From contig NZ_JAIUJS010000001.1 in the NCBI RefSeq assembly GCF_020166345.1, positions 496,001-560,000 of the forward strand: a stretch of DNA of 64,000 nucleotides, read 5' to 3'. The stretch comes from Winogradskyella vincentii (GTDB taxonomy: Bacteria; Bacteroidota; Bacteroidia; Flavobacteriales; Flavobacteriaceae). The translations under genes and the position numbers were made by a program. The notes under the pieces were generated by a model. The model worked only from the letters and a program-made list of their open reading frames with translations, had not been told where the DNA came from and searched no databases. Shown piece after piece: positions 46,191-53,735 of the stretch (positions are counted from its first letter, which is position 1; every line of letters starts with the position of its first letter).

Positions 46191-47434
46191 TTTTTTCGAA
46201 TTCTGTTTTCGTGCTTAAAAAAGCCTAGCTGAATCACTAGTAATAAGATCATGGCGATAATCTGCATATGAACAACTTGTTCTAAAGACTCATGAAAAAT
46301 AATGACTAAAGCCATTTGAAGCATCCCAAATATTCCAGATATAATTACTGGAACGTATTTGTCTAGGGATAGGTAGTAATATGCAAAAATGTTAGAGATT
46401 GCAAACATGGATGTAGCAATAGCATATTTCCATAATAATGGTGCCATGGCTAAATATTCATTTCCAAAGAGTATTTGTATTATAAGCTCCGGAAAACTCA
46501 AACAGGTCACTACAATAATTGTAGATATTACCGCAATGTAACCAACATATTTAAAAAGCACTGTTGCTGTTTCCCTACCTTCTTTTTTTAATTGTACAAC
46601 GGCAGGTAAAAGTAACATTACAAACATCCAGGCAATAAAATAAACTATGCGACCGATCAACGCAAGAGATGCGTATAAACCAGCCTCGTAAGATTCAAAA
46701 TAATGCTTTACCAATAGTATATCACTATTATTAATTATAATCTGTGTCAACTCATAAAAGGCCGTTAATAAAAAGAATCGTTTTATCTGCTTGCTATACT
46801 TCTTATCTAAACCAACCGCAGATTTTAGATTAATGTCACTACTCTTAAAAGGAAATAAACCAAAAACGAAGGACAATAATATTCCTATGGCAATAACCGC
46901 AGAAGACTTTAAATCAAACACTAATATTAGGCCAAGTGTTATTAAAAGCCTACTTAACATTTCACCTTGATAGGTAATAGATAAGGACTTAAACAACTTC
47001 TTACCCTGAAACGTACCTCTATTAACACTCATTAAAAAGTAAAGTGGTACACCACACCCAAAAATCACAAACATAGATTTTGAAGAGGTATTAAATAGTA
47101 CTTGAAGTTGTTCTGCAAATGCAATTATTCCTAATCCTAGAAGTACTCCGACTACAAATGATTGCTTATAGACTCTAGTAACAAAACTTGTAAAGACATT
47201 ACCTTCAAATAAAACAGAGAATTTTGCCGTTACCAACTGAAATGTCATTGCTATAAAAGACAACACCAAAAGAAATGTAATCAGTACAGCCGCATCAGCA
47301 AACGCAGTTGGACCAAGTACACGTCCTAAAATAAGGTTGTATAAATAATTACCGCCATTAACTGCCAATACACTAAGCATAAATAGTTGTTCCGGTGATA
47401 TTTTTTTAGATTTTAAAGTTGCTAATATTTGCAT
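46175..47434 (-). CDS. Polysaccharide flippase, MOP superfamily (Wzx/PelG-like)
   Basis: A 419-residue membrane protein with about twelve hydrophobic segments. The N-terminal region with NGGNYLYNLILGRVLGPTAF is typical of oligosaccharide flippases. It would move lipid-linked or nascent glycan across the inner membrane. It lies 22 bp downstream of the STAS gene on the same strand, so both are expected to be expressed from LytTR site C. Confidence 0.88.
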   Translation of the reverse strand: MQILATLKSKKISPEQLFMLSVLAVNGGNYLYNLILGRVLGPTAFADAAVLITFLLVLSFIAMTFQLVTAKFSVLFEGNVFTSFVTRVYKQSFVVGVLLGLGIIAFAEQLQVLFNTSSKSMFVIFGCGVPLYFLMSVNRGTFQGKKLFKSLSITYQGEMLSRLLITLGLILVFDLKSSAVIAIGILLSFVFGLFPFKSSDINLKSAVGLDKKYSKQIKRFFLLTAFYELTQIIINNSDILLVKHYFESYEAGLYASLALIGRIVYFIAWMFVMLLLPAVVQLKKEGRETATVLFKYVGYIAVISTIIVVTCLSFPELIIQILFGNEYLAMAPLLWKYAIATSMFAISNIFAYYYLSLDKYVPVIISGIFGMLQMALVIIFHESLEQVVHMQIIAMILLLVIQLGFFKHENRIRKKVNLK

Positions 47435-47456
47435 GTCTTTCTTGTTTTTGCAGAGA

Positions 47457-47735
47457 TTATGCTGCTGCTTTTATGTTGTTTTTTGCATCGTTCGTTTCTT
47501 CACCATCTCCAATAACATAAAATGTAGTATTAGATGCGTTAGCATGTGCATATAAACTGCGAAGCGTTAGTAATCCGTTAATATCTATAAATGCAATATG
47601 CTGTAGATCAAGAATTACCTCACCAGTAGTATTTAATATAGTCTCGCAATGGTTTTTTAACTGATTTGCAGTAGTAGAATTAACAATTCCTTCTACTGTA
47701 AAAATGCCGTTATTTTCATTAATTGTAAGTGCCAT
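47457..47735 (-). CDS. STAS-domain protein of the polysaccharide locus
   Basis: 92 residues from the ATG at 47735 (MALTINENNGIF). A longer frame opens at 47798, but it begins upstream of the predicted transcription start. It is a single STAS domain: VILDLQHIAFIDINGLLTL. The position of the phospho-Ser of SpoIIAA (DSxG) is DING here, so this copy may not be phosphorylatable. The C-terminus is NNIKAAA. STAS proteins regulate biofilm loci by partner switching in other bacteria; that role here is inference from its position ahead of the flippase gene. Confidence 0.8.
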   Translation of the reverse strand: MALTINENNGIFTVEGIVNSTTANQLKNHCETILNTTGEVILDLQHIAFIDINGLLTLRSLYAHANASNTTFYVIGDGEETNDAKNNIKAAA

Positions 47736-47776
47736 AATTTTATAATTTTTAAATAGATTTTTGTTCAATACTGACG

Positions 47777-47846
47777 CAAATATCAAGCGTAATTCCATGT
47801 ATGAGCATTATATTTCGATGGATGGCAGTTTGCTGTAGGTGAATGA
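47777..47846 (-). promoter_or_regulatory. LytTR-type site C and -7 element (STAS-flippase genes)
   Basis: The -7 element on the minus strand is GATATTTG (47777-47784, 7 of 8). Half-sites on the + strand are ATTTCGATGGATGG (core 47816, 32 bp from the -7) and CTGTAGGTGAATGA (47837), 21 bp apart. The divergent TPR-barrel gene starts 45-75 bp away on the other side and may share control. Confidence 0.7.
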
Positions 47847-47890
47847 AGCAGTACATGTCCGTAACTTGCAAATAGTTAAATGAAACAGTC

Positions 47891-49954
47891 ATGAGAACTA
47901 TAAAATCAATTATTAAAGTTTGTTTTTTAATCTTGGTATTAAATGCTTCTGCACAAAACATGCAAGAAGGATTTACCTATTTAGAAACTGGGAAATATGA
48001 AAAAGCTGAAACCTTCTTTAATAATATCCTCAAGGAGTATCCTAACAATAAAACTGCACGCTTATGTTATGGACGTGCAATAGGATTAAATGGTAAAGCT
48101 ACAGAAGCCAATATTTTATTTAGTGAATTGCTTAAGGACTATCCTAATGACTTTGAGGTAAAGCTTAATTATGGCGAATCCTTATTATGGAACAACAATT
48201 TTAAACAAGCACAGACTTACTATAGTAAATTGGTGACTGAACAGCCACATAATTTTGCAGCGCTTTTAGGCTATGCCAATACATTGTCTAATTTAAAGTC
48301 ATATGACGATGCTTTAATACAAGTGAATAAAGCCTTGGAGGTGTCTCCAGGAAATGCAAATGCCTTAACTTCAAAAAAGTATATCTATTTAGGGTATGCC
48401 TACCAAAACCAGCAAGCACAAAACTATGATAAGGCAGAAGCGCTATTAATTAAAAACCTAGGTTTATTCAATGACGATAAAGACACACTGCTCAACCTCG
48501 CCAATCTCTATCTTATATGGGAAAAATACAATGATGCTAAAACTACTTATGAGCGTTTAGCAAAGCAACCAGTAAATACAATCCAAGCTTTAAATGGTTT
48601 GGCATTGGTAGCACATTTAAAAAGCAACGAAAAGGAAGCCTTAAATTTAAGTACGGAAGCCTTTCAAAGTTTAAATGTGAACGCTGGTACACAGGTAAAC
48701 CAAAAAACCTCCGAACGCTATGTACAAGCACTAATTTGGAATAAAAAATACAAGCAAGCAGAGGATCTAATAAGCACACTTATTGCAAAACATCCCAACC
48801 AAAACTGGGTTTTAGCATTGCGTGCTACGTTAAATGTATATAGAAGCAATTTTAAGCAGAGTTTGGCAGATTACAACCAAATATTGGCCAATGATAGTAC
48901 GTCATTTGATGGCAACTTGGGTAAGGCAAATGTGCTTAAGGCCCTAGGACGCACTGATGATGCGCTTTCTTCAGCCAATAACACTCTAAAATTTTATAAC
49001 AACCAAAAGGATGCGGTTAATTTTATAAATAAAATAAACCTCAATTTATCACCGAGTTTAGAAAGCAAAGCTTCACACACATTTGATAATGGTGATAACA
49101 AGGCCTTTGCCTTTAATACTACCGTGATATATCCCTTATCTACTAAACTTAACATATTGGGTAGTTATAATTACAGAAACACCAATAATACAGTAACCAA
49201 GAATATGGCAACCTCTAATGATTTGTCATTTGGGTTATCCTATCAGCTAATACCTAACCTTACACTAAAAGGTAGTGCAGGTCTAAGTACTGCAAAAGCA
49301 GAAACCACAGATTTTACCCAATTTCTAACAGATGTAGCACTCAATATAAAGACCTTTAAACTTCAAACCTTGGATATTGGCTACAAACGCCAAATAGAAA
49401 GCTTTAATGCAGATCTTTTAGACCGAGAATTGGTACAAAACAACTATTACGCAAATTATAATCTAAGTACCAATTTTAATTTGGGTTGGTATACGCAGTA
49501 TATCTACACTTCTCAAAACGATGGTAATACAAGAAACCTTTTATTCACTTCTTTATATTATAACCTCTTGGCAAAACCTAGTCTAAAAGTTGGTTTTAAC
49601 TACCAATACATTACATTTAAGGATCAAGTACCTGATATTTATTTTAGCCCAGAGAAGTTTAATGCCTATGAGATATTTATAAACCTAATTAAAGACGAAA
49701 ATATAGCCAAGCCAAAACAATGGTTTTATAATGTTACAGGTGCGTTTGGTTACCAATACATTGAGGACGATCCAAAACAAACCGCTTACCGTTTTCAAGG
49801 TGCGCTTGGATATAAGTTCTCAGAACAAACCATGCTAAACGCATATGGTACACATAGTAACATTGCCTCTGCAACTGCTGCAGGATTTACCTTTACAGAA
49901 ATTGGCTTACGCTTTAAGTGGATTCTTTCCAGAAAACCACGATTTAAGAAATAA
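47891..49954 (+). CDS. TPR protein with C-terminal outer-membrane beta-barrel (YaiO/PelB-like)
   Basis: A 687-residue exported protein. The signal peptide (1-22) ends ASAQ. Tetratricopeptide repeats fill about 25-385 (GKYEKAETFFNNILKEYPNN, NFKQAQTYYSKLVTEQP and others). A YaiO-type beta-barrel follows (about 395-687: FNTTVIYPLSTKLNILGSYN ... GLRFKWILS). TPR-plus-barrel proteins such as PgaA, BcsC and PelB export polysaccharides across the outer membrane, so this is the likely exit pore of the locus. It is divergent from the STAS-flippase unit across LytTR site C. Confidence 0.85.
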   Translation: MRTIKSIIKVCFLILVLNASAQNMQEGFTYLETGKYEKAETFFNNILKEYPNNKTARLCYGRAIGLNGKATEANILFSELLKDYPNDFEVKLNYGESLLWNNNFKQAQTYYSKLVTEQPHNFAALLGYANTLSNLKSYDDALIQVNKALEVSPGNANALTSKKYIYLGYAYQNQQAQNYDKAEALLIKNLGLFNDDKDTLLNLANLYLIWEKYNDAKTTYERLAKQPVNTIQALNGLALVAHLKSNEKEALNLSTEAFQSLNVNAGTQVNQKTSERYVQALIWNKKYKQAEDLISTLIAKHPNQNWVLALRATLNVYRSNFKQSLADYNQILANDSTSFDGNLGKANVLKALGRTDDALSSANNTLKFYNNQKDAVNFINKINLNLSPSLESKASHTFDNGDNKAFAFNTTVIYPLSTKLNILGSYNYRNTNNTVTKNMATSNDLSFGLSYQLIPNLTLKGSAGLSTAKAETTDFTQFLTDVALNIKTFKLQTLDIGYKRQIESFNADLLDRELVQNNYYANYNLSTNFNLGWYTQYIYTSQNDGNTRNLLFTSLYYNLLAKPSLKVGFNYQYITFKDQVPDIYFSPEKFNAYEIFINLIKDENIAKPKQWFYNVTGAFGYQYIEDDPKQTAYRFQGALGYKFSEQTMLNAYGTHSNIASATAAGFTFTEIGLRFKWILSRKPRFKK

Positions 49955-50011
49955 GTCGACTGCACTTAAAAGTGTTATTGCCCAATAATTCATATAAGGA
50001 CAAAAACTAAC

Positions 50012-50019
50012 TACTTTTG
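50012..50019 (+). promoter_or_regulatory. -7 promoter element of the methyltransferase gene
   Basis: TACTTTTG, perfect TAnnTTTG, in the 118-bp gap after the TPR-barrel gene and 54 bp upstream of the ATG. No -33 TTG at proper spacing was seen. Confidence 0.45.
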
Positions 50020-50072
50020 TATGTAATATCATTTACTAATACTATTGTATTTTCAAACTAATATAATGTAGT

Positions 50073-50873
50073 ATGACAGCAAAATATGATAAAATTGGCA
50101 GTGACTATAATCTAACCCGAAAAGCAGATACATACCTCACTAAACAATTAATTTATCATCTGCAACCAACCAAAACTGGCAAGTATTTAGATATTGGCTG
50201 CGGTACGGGAAACTACACTAACGAGCTTCAAAAAAAGGGATTCGATTTTATAGGTATTGACCCTTCTGAAGTAATGCTAGAAAAAGCTAAACTAAGGAAC
50301 AGTCAAGTTTTATGGCAAATAGGTTCTGCAGAAAATATTGGACTTCCTGATAGTTATGTTGATGGGATAATTGCTTCCTTAACCATACACCATTGGACTG
50401 ATTTAAAAACAGGGTTTTCAGAACTATATAAAGTTTTAAAACCAGAAGGAAGAATTGTAATTTTTACATCTATACCCAAACAAATGAAAGGGTATTGGCT
50501 AAACCATTACTTCCCAAAAATGCTATTAGATTCAATGGTTCAAATGCCAACTCTAGAGAATGTAAAAACAGCTATGAACGATGCAAGATTTGAGTTTTTA
50601 GAGACACATAAATATTTTATTCAACCTAACTTGGAAGATCAATTTTTGTATTGTGGTAAAACCAACCCAGAACTTTACTTTGACGAACAAATTAGAAACG
50701 GTATATCTTCTTTTTCATCCCTATCAAATAGGTCGGAAGTCGCAAAAGGATTATCCCAACTAAAAAAGGATATTGACACTGGCAAAGTTGATGAAATCAT
50801 AAAATCTTATGAAAATGATTTTGGAGACTATCTGTATATTATCGGTAAAAAATCAACGTGCAAATTTGCTTAA
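50073..50873 (+). CDS. Class I SAM-dependent methyltransferase
   Basis: A 266-residue cytoplasmic enzyme. SAM-binding motif I is KYLDIGCGTGNYTNEL, motif II region FDFIGIDPSEVMLEKAK, and post-motif PDSYVDGIIASLTIHHWTD. The pattern is that of the UbiE/Methyltransf_11 group; the methyl acceptor is unknown. It lies next to the polysaccharide locus but has its own promoter. Confidence 0.88.
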   Translation: MTAKYDKIGSDYNLTRKADTYLTKQLIYHLQPTKTGKYLDIGCGTGNYTNELQKKGFDFIGIDPSEVMLEKAKLRNSQVLWQIGSAENIGLPDSYVDGIIASLTIHHWTDLKTGFSELYKVLKPEGRIVIFTSIPKQMKGYWLNHYFPKMLLDSMVQMPTLENVKTAMNDARFEFLETHKYFIQPNLEDQFLYCGKTNPELYFDEQIRNGISSFSSLSNRSEVAKGLSQLKKDIDTGKVDEIIKSYENDFGDYLYIIGKKSTCKFA

Positions 50874-51056
50874 CAATATTTGATATACCACTTCTATTCT
50901 TATAATCTGAGAACAGAATGCACAAAACAGAACAAGCCTTTGATAGCACATTGTTTAATTAATTATTGTACAAACTGCTTTGAGCATACCTAATTCAGGG
51001 TTGGCAACATACTTGATATAATTGTCTAAACTCAAGGAAAAAACTATCTTAATCCC

Positions 51057-51974
51057 ATGAAAATCGTGTTTGTAGTCAATAATAAAGACAATCGTTTGGC
51101 AAAAGAGCTTCCTAAGCTTAACAAATATTTTCAACAAACAAAAATAGGCAGTGTACAGTTCATTACAACAATAAGAAAAAAACATGCTGTCGAAATAGCC
51201 AAGCAAGCTACAGAAAACGGTTGTGATTATTTGATTGCCGTTGGAGGTGATGGTACCTTGCATGAGGTTGTCAATGGTTTGTTTCAAAGTAACATTCCGG
51301 CGAATGAATACCCAACAATAGGACTGCTCCCACAAGGTTCAGCCAATGATTTTTCTAGAACAGCAAATATCACCAATTCTATTCAAGAACTGTTTGAACT
51401 CATACAATCTAATACCTCTAAAAAAATAGATCTTGGGAAAATCATAATACAACAGACTCAAGAAACTCGATATTTCATCAATATAGCTGGTATTGGTATT
51501 GGTGCAGAAGTGGCTCAAAAAATAGAACAATCATCAAGTTTTTTAGGTCCGGGATTTAATTATTTCAAGAACATCCTAAAAGGGTTTCTTAGTTATAATA
51601 AAAAAGAAATAAGCAGCACAAGCGATACATGGCAATGGAAAGGTAAATTACTTCAAATGGCAGTGGCAAACGGACGTTATTTTGGCAATGCCTTATGTAT
51701 CACCCCTGATGCCAAACTCTCAGACGGAAAATTCAAAGTTGCCATCTTCGGGGATTTGAGCATTTGGGATTACTTAAAAAATATCAGAAAATTGAAAAAG
51801 GGAGAAAAAATCAATCTTCCACAGGTTAGCTACTATGATACTGATAAAGTGTTGGTTGAAAGCAACGACTCCTGTGGCATTGAAGCTGATGGTGAGTTTG
51901 TTGGTCTCGTTCCAGCTACTATAAGGGTAATACCTAAGGCTATCTGCTTTTTAATGCCTCCTGATATTCCATAA
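51057..51974 (+). CDS. Diacylglycerol/lipid kinase family protein (YegS-like)
   Basis: A 305-residue DAGK-catalytic-domain protein. The nucleotide-binding motif is LIAVGGDGTLHEVVNG (near residue 62-77), followed by GLLPQGSANDFSRT (the GTGNDFAR-type motif) and the C-terminal SNDSCGIEADGEFVG. Members phosphorylate diacylglycerol or related lipids at the membrane surface. A weak -7-like TATAATTG lies at 51017. No obvious operon partner. Confidence 0.88.
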   Translation: MKIVFVVNNKDNRLAKELPKLNKYFQQTKIGSVQFITTIRKKHAVEIAKQATENGCDYLIAVGGDGTLHEVVNGLFQSNIPANEYPTIGLLPQGSANDFSRTANITNSIQELFELIQSNTSKKIDLGKIIIQQTQETRYFINIAGIGIGAEVAQKIEQSSSFLGPGFNYFKNILKGFLSYNKKEISSTSDTWQWKGKLLQMAVANGRYFGNALCITPDAKLSDGKFKVAIFGDLSIWDYLKNIRKLKKGEKINLPQVSYYDTDKVLVESNDSCGIEADGEFVGLVPATIRVIPKAICFLMPPDIP

Positions 51975-52143
51975 TATTCTGCTCTCTGTTTATCAAAAAA
52001 ACTAGGCATAACATTGTATATATTTCATCACATCTGATTTTAAGTTGGGAATTTCCTAGTATATGAACAATAGGTTTCTGATTATTTACTAACTTAGTTT
52101 CAGCCTCCTTAAAACAAGAGCTAATTGAACTGGCAAAGTTCAC
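51940..52143 (-). CDS. Doubtful small ORF, possible gene remnant
   Basis: 67 codons from a GTG start, on the strand opposite YegS and overlapping its end by 35 bp. The translation (FASSISSCFKEAETKLVNNQ ... CDEIYTMLCLVFL) is helical and protein-like rather than low-complexity, and the frame is closed by a stop just upstream. I do not recognise it. It could be a decayed gene left in the 241-bp gap or a chance frame. Confidence 0.2.
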   Translation of the reverse strand: MNFASSISSCFKEAETKLVNNQKPIVHILGNSQLKIRCDEIYTMLCLVFLINREQNIMEYQEALKSR

Positions 52144-52178
52144 AATACCTGGCTACCTAATGCACACACAAAGAATTT

Positions 52179-52192
52179 GTCAATAATTTGAC
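52179..52192. repeat. Short inverted repeat before the SLC13-type transporter gene
   Basis: GTCAATAATTTGAC: 5-bp arms around TAAT, 24 bp before the GTG start. It could be an operator for the transporter; evidence is only the symmetry and position. Confidence 0.3.
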
Positions 52193-52215
52193 CAAACCAT
52201 ATAAACTGATCGTAA

Positions 52216-53640
52216 GTGGAAGAACAATCAGATAACTATCTGAAAGTACTTTGGGTAAAAAGAATAATTACCCTGGCCATTGGTATCATAATCTGGAATC
52301 TACCCATACCTTGGGATATTACTCCTGATGCTTGGCATTTATTTGCCATCTTTATCACTGCCATCTTAGGCGTGCTGCTTGAAGCTCTTTCTATTTTTAC
52401 GGCATCTATTATTGCCTTAGTAGCTGTTGTCTTGTTGAGAGTCCTATCACCCGAAAAAGCATTTTCAGGTTTTTCTCAAAGTTTTATCCTTCTGATATTG
52501 GCCGCTTTTTTGGTGGCGAAAGGGGTAATTAAATCTGGATTAGGAAGACGAATTGCATTCCTGCTTATTAGACGGTTTGGGCAGTCTACTTTGAATTTGG
52601 GGTATTGCCTGGTTATAACAGATACCATTCTTGGGCCGTCTATCCCAAGTAACACAGCTCGCTCTGGAATTATGTATCCCATAACCCACTCTTTGTCGCT
52701 AGATACAGGATCACTGCCAACACCCCAAGGAAGAAATCGAACAGGAACTTATCTGATGATGACTTACATAGCAGGCCAGACTATAAGTTCGGCTCTTTGG
52801 CTAACCGGAATGGCAGCTAATCCCGTAGGAGCCGGAATTGCTTCTCAGTTTGGTGTAAATATGAATTTTGGTAATTGGGTCTTCGTGGCTTCGGTGCCAT
52901 GTATTATAGCGCTTGTAGCTATTCCTTATGTGCTATACAAACTGTTTCCTCCCGAAAACAAATACACTCCTGAAGCACCAGAAATAGCAAGAAAGGGGTT
53001 ATTGGAAATGGGACCTATGAGTACTCAAGAATGGATTATGGGTAGCACATTTTTTGGTATGATAATCCTTTGGGCTTTTTCACCAGTATTGAATATAAAT
53101 CTGGCCATTGTTGCCTTTCTGGGACTATCAATCCTCATATTGGCTCAAGTATACACCATAGAAGACATCCGTCAAGGTGGCGGAGATGCCCTAGAAACCT
53201 ATATTTGGTTTGCTATTTTATACATGATGAGTACAGCCCTGAATGACATGGGGTTTATGAAGATTCTAGGTGCTCAATTAGCGACCTATATCTCAGATTA
53301 CCACTGGATTACTGTCTATGTACTACTTATAGTTTTATATATTGTAATACATTATCTTTTTGTGAGTCAAACAGCACATTTGTTGGCTTTATATGCTGTT
53401 TTTTTACAGGTGGCGGTCAATGCAGAAGTACCAGCTCCATTAATGGCTTTTATGCTCTCGTTTGCTACTAATTTATTTGCGGCAATTACTCCACAGGCTT
53501 CTAGTTCTAATGTTCTTTTCGTTGGAAGTGGGTTTTTACCATCCAAAGAAATTTATAAACAAGGTGCTGTTATAACAGTCTTAAATACAATAATATTCCT
53601 TCTTGCAACACCATGGGTTATGTGGGCTTCATCCTTATAA
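52216..53640 (+). CDS. DASS/SLC13-family anion transporter, CitT/DiT1-like
   Basis: A 474-residue membrane protein starting at GTG (no nearby ATG in frame); about twelve membrane helices. The family motif appears as GPSIPSNTARSGIMYPI, the SNTAR form found in CitT and plant dicarboxylate translocators rather than the SNTAT form of sodium-coupled members. The second motif is SFATNLFAAITPQASSSNVLF. It probably exchanges di- or tricarboxylates across the inner membrane; substrate and coupling ion are not determined. Confidence 0.9.
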   Translation: MEEQSDNYLKVLWVKRIITLAIGIIIWNLPIPWDITPDAWHLFAIFITAILGVLLEALSIFTASIIALVAVVLLRVLSPEKAFSGFSQSFILLILAAFLVAKGVIKSGLGRRIAFLLIRRFGQSTLNLGYCLVITDTILGPSIPSNTARSGIMYPITHSLSLDTGSLPTPQGRNRTGTYLMMTYIAGQTISSALWLTGMAANPVGAGIASQFGVNMNFGNWVFVASVPCIIALVAIPYVLYKLFPPENKYTPEAPEIARKGLLEMGPMSTQEWIMGSTFFGMIILWAFSPVLNINLAIVAFLGLSILILAQVYTIEDIRQGGGDALETYIWFAILYMMSTALNDMGFMKILGAQLATYISDYHWITVYVLLIVLYIVIHYLFVSQTAHLLALYAVFLQVAVNAEVPAPLMAFMLSFATNLFAAITPQASSSNVLFVGSGFLPSKEIYKQGAVITVLNTIIFLLATPWVMWASSL

Positions 53641-53683
53641 TTGAGTTTTGAAAAATACAACATTCGCATATTTAAAAATAAAA

Positions 53684-53705
53684 GGCAAAAGCTTTCGCCT
53701 TTGCC
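53684..53705 (-). terminator. Intrinsic terminator of the T9SS-exported protein gene
   Basis: GGCAAAAGC and GCCTTTGCC arms with a TTTC loop and one mismatch. On the minus strand it is followed by TTTTATTTTT. It lies 30 bp beyond the stop of the minus-strand gene and also separates it from the convergent transporter gene. Confidence 0.75.
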
Positions 53706-53735
53706 TCTCCTAAATTAAACAAATCAACCAAACGT

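Noticed and set aside
47791-47804. AATTCCATGTATGA as a third half-site of site C
   Set aside because: It is on the 21-bp ladder, but it would sit only 11 bp from the best -7 element (47777-47784), which is instead correctly spaced from the half-site at 47816.
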